DNA from: Bacteroidota bacterium
GTDB taxonomy: Bacteria; Bacteroidota; Bacteroidia; Chitinophagales; Chitinophagaceae
Length of the DNA: 64,000 nt
NCBI GenBank assembly: GCA_018268015.1
Contig: JAFDXJ010000003.1
Coordinates: 80,710-144,709, forward strand
Direction: 5' to 3'
This document shows positions 37,969 to 46,629 of this stretch, piece by piece. Both the position numbers and the translations under genes were made by a program. Each line of letters opens with the position of its first letter. Positions within the stretch are counted from its first letter, which is position 1. The notes under the pieces are model-generated. The model was not told the DNA's origin. It saw only the letters and a list, made by a program, of their open reading frames with translations, and made no database searches.

Positions 37969-38463
37969 GTGGAATCCAGACCCAAAATAAAATTACAGTT
38001 ATCGCAGTTTGATAAAAACCTGGAACTATGCAGTAAATTATTCCTTATCTTAATATGGGCATTTTCATTTTATGTATTTTATAAAATGCCTGATATGATT
38101 GCTATACATTTTAATTCTGTTGGCAAAGCAGATCAATATGGTAATAAAATATTCCTTCTCATTTTACCGGCCCTTGCTACAATTATATATTTTGGCATTA
38201 CTAAATTGAATCAATATCCCCATATTTTTAATTATCTGACAAAAATTACAGAAGGCAATGCCCGAAAACAATATACAATAGCAACAAGATTATTGAGATA
38301 TTTGAAATTGGTAAGTCTGCTCATTTTTTTCCTCATTATTCTCATGACCTATCTGGCTACAATGGGCATGACAAATGGGTTAGGATTCTGGTTTTTGCCA
38401 CTCATGCTTGCACTCGTTTTTATCCCGGTGATCATCAGTATCTTTCAATCTCTAAGAAAATAA
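37969..38463 (+). CDS. DUF1648 membrane protein
   Basis: A 164-residue protein with four hydrophobic segments. The first is followed by YKMPDMIAIHFNSVGKADQYG, the DUF1648 hallmark: a Pro-x-x-(I/V)-x-x-H-(F/W)-(N/D)-x-x-G-x-x-D loop between helices one and two (here MIAIHFNSVGKAD). Such proteins are found alone or fused to SdpI-like immunity proteins. Function is unknown in Bacteroidota. The start is taken as GTG 37969, as no ATG lies before the first helix. It is monocistronic between a divergent thiolase gene and pruA. Confidence 0.75.
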   Translation: MESRPKIKLQLSQFDKNLELCSKLFLILIWAFSFYVFYKMPDMIAIHFNSVGKADQYGNKIFLLILPALATIIYFGITKLNQYPHIFNYLTKITEGNARKQYTIATRLLRYLKLVSLLIFFLIILMTYLATMGMTNGLGFWFLPLMLALVFIPVIISIFQSLRK

Positions 38464-38610
38464 AATACTTTGGGTTAAGAAGATACATTAATCCTTTAAA
38501 ATGAATCATGGGCCATTTCCGGTGAATACAATTAACTAACATCTTTTATTCACTTCAGTTACAAATAATGATAACATCATGTTCCATTCATAAAATATGA
38601 AGAGATTGAT

Positions 38611-38618
38611 TAAATTTG
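38611..38618 (+). promoter_or_regulatory. Possible -7 element of pruA (TAAATTTG)
   Basis: This is an exact TAnnTTTG match, 64 bases before the pruA start. No -33 TTTG is present at the standard distance. Confidence 0.4.
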
Positions 38619-38682
38619 CATCTCACTTTAAAATTCTTCATCATATTTTTAAAATATGATTTCACCTTTTAATTAAAATGAT

Positions 38683-40308
38683 ATGAGTTTAGGTTATTTT
38701 TCTTATCCCTTACCACAGAATGAGCCAGTATTGTCTTATGCTCCCGGTACACCAGAAAGAGCCGCTCTGCAAGATGCAATTCAAAAAATTAAATCAAAGC
38801 AGTTGGATGTACCGATGTATATTGGAAGCCGTGCCGTTAAAACAGGAAAAAAAGTTGCCATACATCCACCACACGAAACCGCTTTTACCGTGGGGCATTT
38901 TCATGCTGGGGATGTAAAACATGTTCACATGGCGATTGAAGCTGCTTTGAAAGCCAGAGAATCCTGGGCTGATATGCCATGGGAAGACCGGGCACATATT
39001 TTCTTAAAAGCAGCCGACCTGATTGCAACAAAGTACCGGTATATGTTGAATGGATGTACGATGCTGGGGCAAAGTAAAAATGCTTACCAGGCTGAAATTG
39101 ACAGTGCATGTGAATTAATAGATTTTTTGCGTTTCAATGTTCATTTTCTGGGAGAAATTTATAAACAACAACCCATTTCAGCTCCAGGAATGCACAACCG
39201 TACTGAATGGCGACCATTAGAAGGTTTCGTGCTGGCCATCACACCATTTAATTTTACTGCCATAGCGGGTAACCTGCCTACAAGTGCAGCCATGTGCGGT
39301 AATGTAGTGGTGTGGAAACCTGCAAATTCTCAAGTTCTGGCCGCGCAAATGATTATGCGAATTTTGAAAGAAGCAGGTTTGCCTGATGGAGTTATCAACC
39401 TGATATATGTGGATGGGCCTACTTTGGGGAATGCCTGCTTTGCACACCCTGACTTTGCCGGAGTACATTTTACGGGTAGTACTGGAGTGTTCAATAATAT
39501 GTGGAAGACTATTGGAGAAAACATTGGAAACTATAAATCTTACCCTCGTATTGTTGGCGAAACGGGTGGTAAAGATTTTGTCATCATTCATAAAAGTGCA
39601 GATGCGGAAGTGGCTGCAACAGCCCTGGCCCGGGGAGCTTTTGAATTTCAGGGTCAGAAATGTTCTGCAGCATCAAGAGCGTATCTTCCTTCGAATTTAG
39701 CAGATTCAATTAAGAAAAAATTACTGGCCCAAATTGCTTCCATGAAAATGGGCACTGTGGAAGACTTCAGCAATTTTATAAATGCAGTCATTGATGAAAA
39801 AGCATTTAATAGTATTACCAGATATATTGATGCTGCCAAAAAAGATAAGAAAGCAACTATTCTTGCAGGAGGTAAATATTCTAAAAAAGAAGGATATTTT
39901 ATTGAACCGACTGTGATAGAAGTTAAAGATCCAAAATACCGTACAATGTGTGAGGAAATATTCGGGCCGGTTCTTTCGATCTATGTTTATGATGAGCATA
40001 AGTTTGATGAAACTCTTGCCTTACTTGATGCCACATCTCCTTATGCTTTAACAGGAGCCATTATTGCAAAAGACAGGGAGGCTATTGTAAAAGCCACTTC
40101 CAGGCTGAGAAATTCAGCAGGGAATTTTTATATCAATGATAAGCCTACAGGAGCAGTTGTAGGCCAACAACCATTTGGAGGAGCTCGTAAAAGTGGTACA
40201 AATGATAAAGCAGGCAGTATGATTAACTTATACAGATGGTTAAGTGCCCGAACAGTTAAAGAAACTTTCAATCCACCTACAGATTACACCTATCCATTTA
40301 TGAAGTGA
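38683..40308 (+). CDS. pruA: L-glutamate gamma-semialdehyde dehydrogenase
   Basis: A 541-residue aldehyde dehydrogenase of the single-function P5C dehydrogenase type. It oxidises glutamate semialdehyde (from proline) to glutamate with NAD. The general-base Glu lies in GETGGKDFVI (about residue 287) and the catalytic Cys in FQGQKCSAASRAY (about 326). A C-terminal GGARKSGTNDKAG and SARTVKE, typical of P5CDH, are present. The proline dehydrogenase partner is not in the window. A strong terminator follows. Confidence 0.95.
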   Translation: MSLGYFSYPLPQNEPVLSYAPGTPERAALQDAIQKIKSKQLDVPMYIGSRAVKTGKKVAIHPPHETAFTVGHFHAGDVKHVHMAIEAALKARESWADMPWEDRAHIFLKAADLIATKYRYMLNGCTMLGQSKNAYQAEIDSACELIDFLRFNVHFLGEIYKQQPISAPGMHNRTEWRPLEGFVLAITPFNFTAIAGNLPTSAAMCGNVVVWKPANSQVLAAQMIMRILKEAGLPDGVINLIYVDGPTLGNACFAHPDFAGVHFTGSTGVFNNMWKTIGENIGNYKSYPRIVGETGGKDFVIIHKSADAEVAATALARGAFEFQGQKCSAASRAYLPSNLADSIKKKLLAQIASMKMGTVEDFSNFINAVIDEKAFNSITRYIDAAKKDKKATILAGGKYSKKEGYFIEPTVIEVKDPKYRTMCEEIFGPVLSIYVYDEHKFDETLALLDATSPYALTGAIIAKDREAIVKATSRLRNSAGNFYINDKPTGAVVGQQPFGGARKSGTNDKAGSMINLYRWLSARTVKETFNPPTDYTYPFMK

Positions 40309-40410
40309 TAGTAAAAGGATATATCAATGAAATTCATTTTTAGGTGAGAAAATCCCATGATGAAATTTTTATAAGATATTCATACTAACATCAAAAGCAA
40401 GATGCGCTTG

Positions 40411-40448
40411 AAATAAAAAACCCGGAAATATTTCCGGGTTTTTTATTT
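40411..40448. terminator. Bidirectional terminator after pruA
   Basis: AAATAAAAAACCCGGAAA and its complement TTTCCGGGTTTTTTATTT flank a three-base loop. The near-perfect palindrome has A and T tracts on both sides, and serves pruA and the convergent BI-1 gene. Confidence 0.88.
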
Positions 40449-40462
40449 CAAAATATTCATGG

Positions 40463-41233
40463 TTACTTCCTTCCGGCAAACCGGCTAAGAAGTTTTAATA
40501 TCTCTATATATAACCATACGATAGTAACGAGCAAACCAAAAGCCCCATACCATTCCATAAATTTGGGTGCACCACCTGAAGCGCCACGTTCTATCATGTC
40601 AAAATCTAACAATAAATTCAGGGCTGCAATCGCAACGATGAATATGGAAATACCAATACCTAATAAACTTGAATCATAAGTGAAACCAACATTTACATGA
40701 AAAAGACCAAGCACCATAGTAATGATATAAAAAAGTAAAATGCCCATTGTGGCAGAAATAATCACGGAGCGCAATTTATCAGTTACCTTAATGATCCTGA
40801 AATTATAAAGCAGAAACATGGCGATGGATACGCCGAATGTAAGGCCAACAGCCTGCATAATAAGTCCGGGATATTTTTCCGCAAACATGGTATTGAAAAT
40901 GACGGAAATGCCTCCCAGGAAAAAACCTTCAAGGATAGCATATAGAGGTGCTAAATAGGGCGCCCAGTTGGGTTTAAATGAAATAGCGATGGCAACAATC
41001 AGGCCGCCAAAAATACCCACCATCATTAAGGTATTCATGGTATTATCGGCAAATTGAGCATGCAGGTTCCAGGTATAAACCGCTGCGCCAATAACCAATA
41101 ATAATAAAAACCCAAATTTGTTTATAGCGCCACGAACCGTCATCGTTTCTGTACCAATGGCATGGATATTCCCATCAGCTTTGTTCCAAATTTTTTCTGA
41201 TAGTGTGGGATTGGATGATTTAAATATGGACAT
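40463..41233 (-). CDS. Bax inhibitor-1/YccA family membrane protein
   Basis: A 256-residue protein with a soluble N-terminal 30 residues and seven hydrophobic helices. It contains LYAILEGFFLGGISVIFN, the BI-1 motif region, and ends with EWYGAFGLLVTIVWLYIEILKLL. The family (YccA, YbhL, YetJ) includes pH-sensitive calcium leak channels, and in E. coli YccA binds FtsH. The two conserved Asp near the end of YetJ-like proteins appear here as LLLDFDMIE. It follows the polysaccharide deacetylase gene by 33 bases on the same strand, so the two may form one transcript. Confidence 0.88.
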   Translation of the reverse strand: MSIFKSSNPTLSEKIWNKADGNIHAIGTETMTVRGAINKFGFLLLLVIGAAVYTWNLHAQFADNTMNTLMMVGIFGGLIVAIAISFKPNWAPYLAPLYAILEGFFLGGISVIFNTMFAEKYPGLIMQAVGLTFGVSIAMFLLYNFRIIKVTDKLRSVIISATMGILLFYIITMVLGLFHVNVGFTYDSSLLGIGISIFIVAIAALNLLLDFDMIERGASGGAPKFMEWYGAFGLLVTIVWLYIEILKLLSRFAGRK

Positions 41234-41266
41234 TTGAAATTGTTTTAATTAAAAATAAAATTACGA

Positions 41267-42157
41267 TTATTTTGACTTTTGTATGTTTTTCAATCCGGGA
41301 TAATGGTCTAATGTTTCAAAAACATATCGAGGATCCTTTTTCAAAGTGGATACAAATTTGATTAATGAATCTGTATAATTTGGTTTTGCAAACATACGAT
41401 CATGCGCGAGAATGACCACATTATTTGGGGTATTAACAGCGATGCGGTTATCATATGCATCATTCACTTCTTTGAGTAATTGATCTACACTTTGAACCGG
41501 TACGGAACCACCCTGGTTTTTAAAGCGCCATTCTATATCCCAACCCATCACATTATATCCCAGGGAATCCAGCATATTACATACATTACGAACGGATTTC
41601 GCACTTTTTACTTCATGATCATTCACCCAGGCGCTATTGCCGGGAAGCCGTATAATTTTTACCGGAATTTTATACATATCCTGCACTTTCATAAAATCAG
41701 CTATTGCACTGTCCGGATGCGTATAAAATGTGGCATAATGATCGCGAAAGGCATGAGAATAACTGTGATTGGCCAATAAAAATTGGGGATAACTGTTCCT
41801 TACAGAATCCACAAGAGACATTCTATATGAATCGAAGCCATGCATTCCTACCATAAAGAAAGTAGCTTTCACTCCTAAGTCCTTAAAGACTTTCATACAA
41901 GTACTTGTTCCCGGAGGCTGAGGGCCATCATCCCAGGTTAAATAGATATATCTTTTTGATGGGTCATAATGAAAAGGGGCGCTGATAAAACCTCCATTAG
42001 CCACGAATATTGAATCTGCTTTTTTCTTGGCCGCTATAGAATCTGCTTTTGGATCTGTTTTTTCATTTCCACTTTTACAGGAAAATAGAAATATTGAAAA
42101 GGCTAGTAGAACGAATGTAATTGGCTTTGGAAATACATGAAAAGCTTTTAGGTGCAT
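41267..42157 (-). CDS. Polysaccharide deacetylase family lipoprotein
   Basis: About 296 residues. The signal peptide ends FLFSC, a lipobox, and a Lys/Asp/Ala-rich linker follows. The NodB domain has motif 1 TWDDGPQPPGT (the metal Asp of TFDDGP), motif 2 NHSYSHAF (the HxxxH metal pair) and RLPGNSAW as motif 3. It should remove N-acetyl groups from a glycan at the cell surface, most likely peptidoglycan or a GlcNAc polymer. I prefer ATG 42155-42157 over a TTG seven codons upstream. A TAATTTTG -7 motif at 42176-42183 supports this. Confidence 0.85.
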   Translation of the reverse strand: MHLKAFHVFPKPITFVLLAFSIFLFSCKSGNEKTDPKADSIAAKKKADSIFVANGGFISAPFHYDPSKRYIYLTWDDGPQPPGTSTCMKVFKDLGVKATFFMVGMHGFDSYRMSLVDSVRNSYPQFLLANHSYSHAFRDHYATFYTHPDSAIADFMKVQDMYKIPVKIIRLPGNSAWVNDHEVKSAKSVRNVCNMLDSLGYNVMGWDIEWRFKNQGGSVPVQSVDQLLKEVNDAYDNRIAVNTPNNVVILAHDRMFAKPNYTDSLIKFVSTLKKDPRYVFETLDHYPGLKNIQKSK

Positions 42158-42175
42158 TGATAATTTTTTAATCTG

Positions 42176-42183
42176 CAAAATTA
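42176..42183 (-). promoter_or_regulatory. Possible -7 element of the deacetylase gene (TAATTTTG)
   Basis: This is an exact TAnnTTTG match on the minus strand, 18 bases upstream of the chosen ATG. It overlaps the alternative TTG start and so argues against it. Confidence 0.4.
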
Positions 42184-42282
42184 ATAAAGCTCTATGAGAA
42201 GAAGATGGGATACTGTGTAATTAAATGATTTTTAACGCTTCAAAAAACAAAACCGGTTTTTATTACATCTTTAATTTAAATG

Positions 42283-42290
42283 TAACTTTG
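42283..42290 (+). promoter_or_regulatory. -7 element of the korA-like gene (TAACTTTG)
   Basis: This is an exact TAnnTTTG match 34 bases before the ATG. A TTTT lies about 22 bases upstream as a weak -33 candidate. Confidence 0.45.
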
Positions 42291-42324
42291 CGGGCGTCTC
42301 TTTTTTATATAATATCCTTTGTAT

Positions 42325-44172
42325 ATGAATACTGATGAAACTATTTTGAAAGATGTAGTAATAAAGTTTGCCGGAGATAGTGGCGATGGTATGCAATTCA
42401 CCGGTTCACAATTTACAGAAAACACAGCCTTGATGGGTATTGATCTGGCAACATTCCCGGATTTCCCTGCAGAGATTCGTGCTCCATTAGGTACGGTACC
42501 CGGAGTAAGTGGTTTTCAACTTCGTTTTTCTTCTGATCCTGTTTATACGCCGGGTGATTTATGCGATGTTTTAGTGGCAATGAATGCTGCTGCATTGAAA
42601 GTTAATTTACGAGGCTTAAAATTTGGTGCAAAAATTATTGCTAATAAAGATGGATTTGATGCCAAAAATTTGCGGCTCGCAAAATATGCGGATGGCGTTA
42701 ATCCTTTGGAAGATGGCAGCCTGGATGGATATGAAGTAATTGAAATGGATGTGACCCGCATGACCCGTGAAGCATTAAAAGAATTTTCAACTTTAGGTAC
42801 CAAAGAAAAAGATCGGGCAAAAAATATGTTTGTGCTGGGTTTTTTATATTGGATGTATAACAGAAAATTAGAAAACACCATTAAATTTATTCAACAAAAA
42901 TTTAAAAATAAAACCGATATACTGGAAAGTAATTTAGCTGTTTTAAAAGCCGGATATCACTATGGAGATACCACCGAAACTTTTACCTCCAGATATAAGG
43001 TTGAAAAAGCCAAATTGCCACCAGGAAAATACAGGAGTATTATGGGCAACCAGGCATTGGTTTACGGCCTGATTGCTGCATCACAAAAAAGTGGATTGCC
43101 CTTGTTTTTGGGAACATACCCTATCACACCGGCTTCTGATATTTTACATGAATTGAGTAAAAACAAATCTTTTGGTATCCGCACCTTCCAGGCCGAAGAT
43201 GAAATTGCCGGTATTTCTGCTGCAATTGGCGCTTCTTATGGAGGAAATCTAGGTGTCACTTCCACTTCCGGTCCCGGACTTGCATTAAAATCAGAAGCAT
43301 TAGGCCTTGCCGTTATGCTTGAGATTCCATTAATAGTTATAGATGTTCAGCGTGGAGGCCCTTCAACAGGATTACCTACCAAAACAGAACAAAGTGATTT
43401 ACTCCAGGCATATTATGGCAGGAATGGGGAGTGTCCATTACCTGTCATTGCTTCTAGCACTCCCAGTGATTGTTTTTATGCCGTATTCGAAGCGGTCCGT
43501 ATTGCTGTTCAGCATATGACTCCAGTTATATTTTTGAGTGATGGTTATATTGCAAATGGCGCTGAACCCTGGCGCTTTCCACAAACAGATGATTTGCCGG
43601 AAATTGAAGTTCATTTTCAAAAAAAATTACCTGAAGGAAGTGATCAATTCCTTCCTTACCTGCGTGATGATAAGTTGGTTAGAAATTGGGTCGTTCCGGG
43701 CACTCCCGGCTTGGAGCATCGAATTGGAGGCCTGGAAAAAGAAGATATTACAGGGAATGTGAGTTATGACACAAACAATCATCAGCACATGGTAAAAACA
43801 AGACAGGCAAAAGTGGATTATATTGCTCAAAGTATTCCTTTGCAAAAATTAGATAGTGGGCCTGAGAAAGGAAAAGTTTTGGTACTGGGATGGGGAAGTA
43901 CTTATGGCGCTATTAAAAGTGCATCCCTTGATTTACAATCCGAAGGTCATGCTGTAAGTCATGCTCATCTTCGATACCTGCGTCCCTTTCCATCGAACCT
44001 GGGTGAAATATTGAAAAATTTTGACCATGTATTGATCCCTGAAATTAATAATGGCCAGTTAATTAAAATCATCCGGGATCAGTTTTTAATAGACGCACAC
44101 GGCTATCATAAAATTATGGGTATCCCAATTACCCGCACCGAATTGGTAGATGAAATCAGGAAATGGCTTTAA
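42325..44172 (+). CDS. 2-oxoacid:acceptor oxidoreductase, fused gamma-alpha subunit (KorA-like)
   Basis: 615 residues from ATG 42325. Residues 1-190 are the gamma domain (KFAGDSGDGMQFTGSQFTE, with a Gly-rich nucleotide loop). Residues about 230-615 are the alpha (pyrimidine-binding) part: GTYPITPASDILHEL, EDEIAGISAAIGASYGG, TSTSGPGLALKSEALGLA. This is the KorA type, which with a TPP-binding beta subunit (KorB) and ferredoxin makes succinyl-CoA from 2-oxoglutarate. No beta subunit gene follows: a 513-base gap and a TetR operon come next. It therefore needs a partner encoded elsewhere or is an orphan copy. Confidence 0.9.
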   Translation: MNTDETILKDVVIKFAGDSGDGMQFTGSQFTENTALMGIDLATFPDFPAEIRAPLGTVPGVSGFQLRFSSDPVYTPGDLCDVLVAMNAAALKVNLRGLKFGAKIIANKDGFDAKNLRLAKYADGVNPLEDGSLDGYEVIEMDVTRMTREALKEFSTLGTKEKDRAKNMFVLGFLYWMYNRKLENTIKFIQQKFKNKTDILESNLAVLKAGYHYGDTTETFTSRYKVEKAKLPPGKYRSIMGNQALVYGLIAASQKSGLPLFLGTYPITPASDILHELSKNKSFGIRTFQAEDEIAGISAAIGASYGGNLGVTSTSGPGLALKSEALGLAVMLEIPLIVIDVQRGGPSTGLPTKTEQSDLLQAYYGRNGECPLPVIASSTPSDCFYAVFEAVRIAVQHMTPVIFLSDGYIANGAEPWRFPQTDDLPEIEVHFQKKLPEGSDQFLPYLRDDKLVRNWVVPGTPGLEHRIGGLEKEDITGNVSYDTNNHQHMVKTRQAKVDYIAQSIPLQKLDSGPEKGKVLVLGWGSTYGAIKSASLDLQSEGHAVSHAHLRYLRPFPSNLGEILKNFDHVLIPEINNGQLIKIIRDQFLIDAHGYHKIMGIPITRTELVDEIRKWL

Positions 44173-44685
44173 CGCGTAAATGTTTTGCCGACTTTTCCGG
44201 GATGATTCTCCTAAATGGATTCATATCCGGTATGAGATATTTTTTCTTACCCTCTAATGGATAAAATGAAAAAGTTTAAAAGTGGGATTGTATACTTTCA
44301 TCAGAGTATTTTTCAATTATTCAAAATAAAAAAGCACCGGAGAAAGTCTGGTATTTGCCTAAACAAACACTTTTATTTTTCCGATGCTTCGTAGCTAAAC
44401 ATCCTCAGAGAGGATATCGCAGAAAGTATCGCTTCTGTAAAATCAACCGAGATTGTTTCTACTTTCCACGATCTTTATTTAAACAAATATACAACTTTCA
44501 AACACCCATTTCCAAATTTTTGAAGCCAAAATTCTGCACCGGCTATGCACAGGTTTATGCACTCTTTTTTGATGTTTTCCACATCATTTTTTAAGAAGAC
44601 TTAAAGATGGAGGAAGTGAAAGAAAACTTAAAATTAAACATTTGTTTGAATAAATCAAACGTTTGTTTAATTTTGCATTTCTTAA
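44173..44685. other. 513-base gap between korA-like and tetR; small stem-loops, no supported gene
   Basis: A 79-codon frame at 44355-44594 (+) has unusual composition and no recognisable motif, so I do not call it. A stem AAGCACCGG / CCGATGCTT (44332-44340 / 44381-44389, one mismatch) and small hairpins ATCCTC-aga-GAGGAT (44401-44415) and CAGAA/TTCTG (44420-44437) could be a structured RNA or transcript end. The right end holds the efflux promoter and operator. Confidence 0.4.
44634..44675 (+). promoter_or_regulatory. Promoter with overlapping palindromic operator of the efflux operon
   Basis: A complete promoter, TTTG (44645-44648)-N19-TAATTTTG (44668-44675), is covered by an imperfect 37-base palindrome (44634-44670). 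Its outer arms are TTAAACA...TGTTTAA and its inner arms TTTGA/TCAAA, and it includes the perfect CAAACGTTTG. The position is ideal for repression by the adjacent TetR product. Confidence 0.75.
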
Positions 44686-45315
44686 ATGAGAAATACGGAG
44701 AAACATACACACATTATGGAAAAGGCGGAGGAGCTTTTTGCAGCCAAAGGATATGACGGCACCTCAATCCGCGAAATAGCCCGCGCTGCTCATGTGAATT
44801 TGGCCATGGTTTCTTATTACTTCGGGTCCAAAGAAAAACTCATGGAGGCTTTATTTAAAGAAAGAATGTCTTTGATGAAGTTGAAAATTGAATCCCTTTT
44901 GAAAAATGAAAATATTTCTCCTTTCCAGAAAGTAGAAATTTTGATTGATGAATACCTGACCAAAGTGATCGACAGGCAATTTTTTTATAAAATCATGCTT
45001 TGCGAAATGGCTCAACAGAAAAATAAGGTGATTTTGAAATTCATCAGCGATATTAAATTAAATTATGCAAACATGATTCGCGGGCTCGTTGAAGAGGGCC
45101 AGCAAAAGAAAGTCTTTAAAAAAGACATTGATATCATGTTGCTTATGAATACCATGACAGGAACCGTTACACAAATGATTTTGAATAAAGAGGTTTACCG
45201 TGAATTCAATTCGCTTAAAAAAACATCAGATTCAGTCTATCATACCTGGTTGAAAAAGAGGCTGGGTGATCATATCAAAAAGATTTTTAAAACATTGCTT
45301 GAATATGAATCTTAA
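44686..45315 (+). CDS. TetR/AcrR family transcriptional repressor
   Basis: A 209-residue regulator. The N-terminal HTH is typical, with GYDGTSIREIARAAHVNLAM (split: TSIREIARAAHV as helix 2-3 and SYYFGSKEKLMEALF as the TetR tail of the domain). The remaining 150 residues form a helical ligand-binding and dimerisation domain. It is the first gene of an operon with TolC, HlyD and EmrB homologues, and overlaps the TolC start by 11 bases. A palindrome on the promoter fits autorepression relieved by an exported compound. The implied leader is very short, about six bases. Confidence 0.92.
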   Translation: MRNTEKHTHIMEKAEELFAAKGYDGTSIREIARAAHVNLAMVSYYFGSKEKLMEALFKERMSLMKLKIESLLKNENISPFQKVEILIDEYLTKVIDRQFFYKIMLCEMAQQKNKVILKFISDIKLNYANMIRGLVEEGQQKKVFKKDIDIMLLMNTMTGTVTQMILNKEVYREFNSLKKTSDSVYHTWLKKRLGDHIKKIFKTLLEYES

Positions 45316-46618
45316 TTTAAAAAATATTTTTTTTCTTGTTTATCTTTTTTCTGCGTTCAGCAGCTTTGCTCAGGAGAAACGTATTATAAGTCTGGAAGAA
45401 GCCATCCAAACGGGTATTCAATATAGCCGGAAGCTAAAAATTTCCGAAGCAAAAATTTCTGAGGCAAATGCAATGGTCACGGAAGCAAAGAACAGGCAAT
45501 TGCCAGACTTCAAAATAAGCGGCAGTTACCTTCGCTTGAGTAGTGCAAATATTGATTTAAAAAATTCAGGAGGCAGTTCACCGGAATCTTTTCCGGGTGT
45601 TTCTTCTGCTTTATTTGGCATTGGTAATGCTTCATTACCCTTATATGCCGGAGGTAAAATCCGTTTTGGTATAACTTCTGCGAAATATTTATTGGAAGCC
45701 TCCAGGCTTGAAAATGCGAATGACAGTAATGCGATTGCATTTAATATTATTGAAGCATATATCAATTTATATAAATCGCGCGAAGCAATAAAAATTGTGC
45801 AGGAAAATCTCCAGGCTGCCCGCTCCAGGGATACTATCTTTTCTAACCTGGAAAAAAACGGATTATTGGCAAGAAACGATTTGCTAAAATCTGAACTACA
45901 AACAACACAGACTGAGCTAGCCTTGCTGGATGCAGAGAATGACTCAAAAATTGCCAATGTCAATATGGATTTGATATTGGGTTTTCCCGAATCTGCCATA
46001 ATTGAAACAGAGATCGATTTTTTGAAAGATATCCCTGATGTACCTTCTTTTAATGAGGTTGAACAACAGGCAATTCAACAACGAAAAGATTTACAGGCTT
46101 CCTCATTACGTATTCAATCTGCCCAGCTTGGAATCAAATCGGCGGAGGCGGATAAACTGCCAACAATTGCTATCACCGGGGGTTATATAGCAGCGGTGAT
46201 ACCCCATTTGCTTAGTGTAACCAATGCGGTCAATATCGGCCTTGGCGTTCAATATAATCTGGCCAATTTATGGAAATCAAACTCCGGGTTAACGAGAGCG
46301 AAAGCTCAATTGGCTGAGGCAAATGCTGCCGGAGAATTATTGATGGATCAAATCAAATTGCAATCCAATCGCGATTACCAAGATTTTATTTTATCCAAAA
46401 ATAAGATTGAAGTATATGAAAAAGCGCTGGCACAGGCACAGGAGAATTATCGAATCACCAATAATAAATATTTAAATAACCTGGCTACACTCACTGATTT
46501 ACTCGAAGCAAATGCCTCCTTATTCCAGGCAAAATTGAATGTGCCCTTTGCAAAAGCGGATTCATATATGGCTTATAAAAAATTAATGATGACTACAGGT
46601 TCAATTCATGGAAATTAA
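45305..46618 (+). CDS. TolC-family outer-membrane efflux channel
   Basis: About 437 residues from ATG 45305 (signal peptide MNLNLKNIFF...SSFAQ). It has two repeats of the OEP pattern: long helices with SLEEAIQTGIQYSRKLKIS and EVEQQAIQQRKDLQASSLRI (quoted in pieces), and strands such as GSYLRLSSANIDL and NASLPLYAGG. The last repeat ends NNKYLNNLATLTDLLEANAS. It should trimerise to form the outer-membrane duct of a tripartite pump whose other parts are the next two genes. I chose the ATG inside the tetR end because it gives a clean signal peptide. Confidence 0.93.
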   Translation: MNLNLKNIFFLVYLFSAFSSFAQEKRIISLEEAIQTGIQYSRKLKISEAKISEANAMVTEAKNRQLPDFKISGSYLRLSSANIDLKNSGGSSPESFPGVSSALFGIGNASLPLYAGGKIRFGITSAKYLLEASRLENANDSNAIAFNIIEAYINLYKSREAIKIVQENLQAARSRDTIFSNLEKNGLLARNDLLKSELQTTQTELALLDAENDSKIANVNMDLILGFPESAIIETEIDFLKDIPDVPSFNEVEQQAIQQRKDLQASSLRIQSAQLGIKSAEADKLPTIAITGGYIAAVIPHLLSVTNAVNIGLGVQYNLANLWKSNSGLTRAKAQLAEANAAGELLMDQIKLQSNRDYQDFILSKNKIEVYEKALAQAQENYRITNNKYLNNLATLTDLLEANASLFQAKLNVPFAKADSYMAYKKLMMTTGSIHGN

Positions 46619-46629
46619 AATAAACATTT

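Noticed and set aside
44355..44594. 79-codon frame in the korA-tetR gap
   Set aside because: No recognisable domain, unusual aromatic/basic composition and no start signal. It is more likely non-coding.
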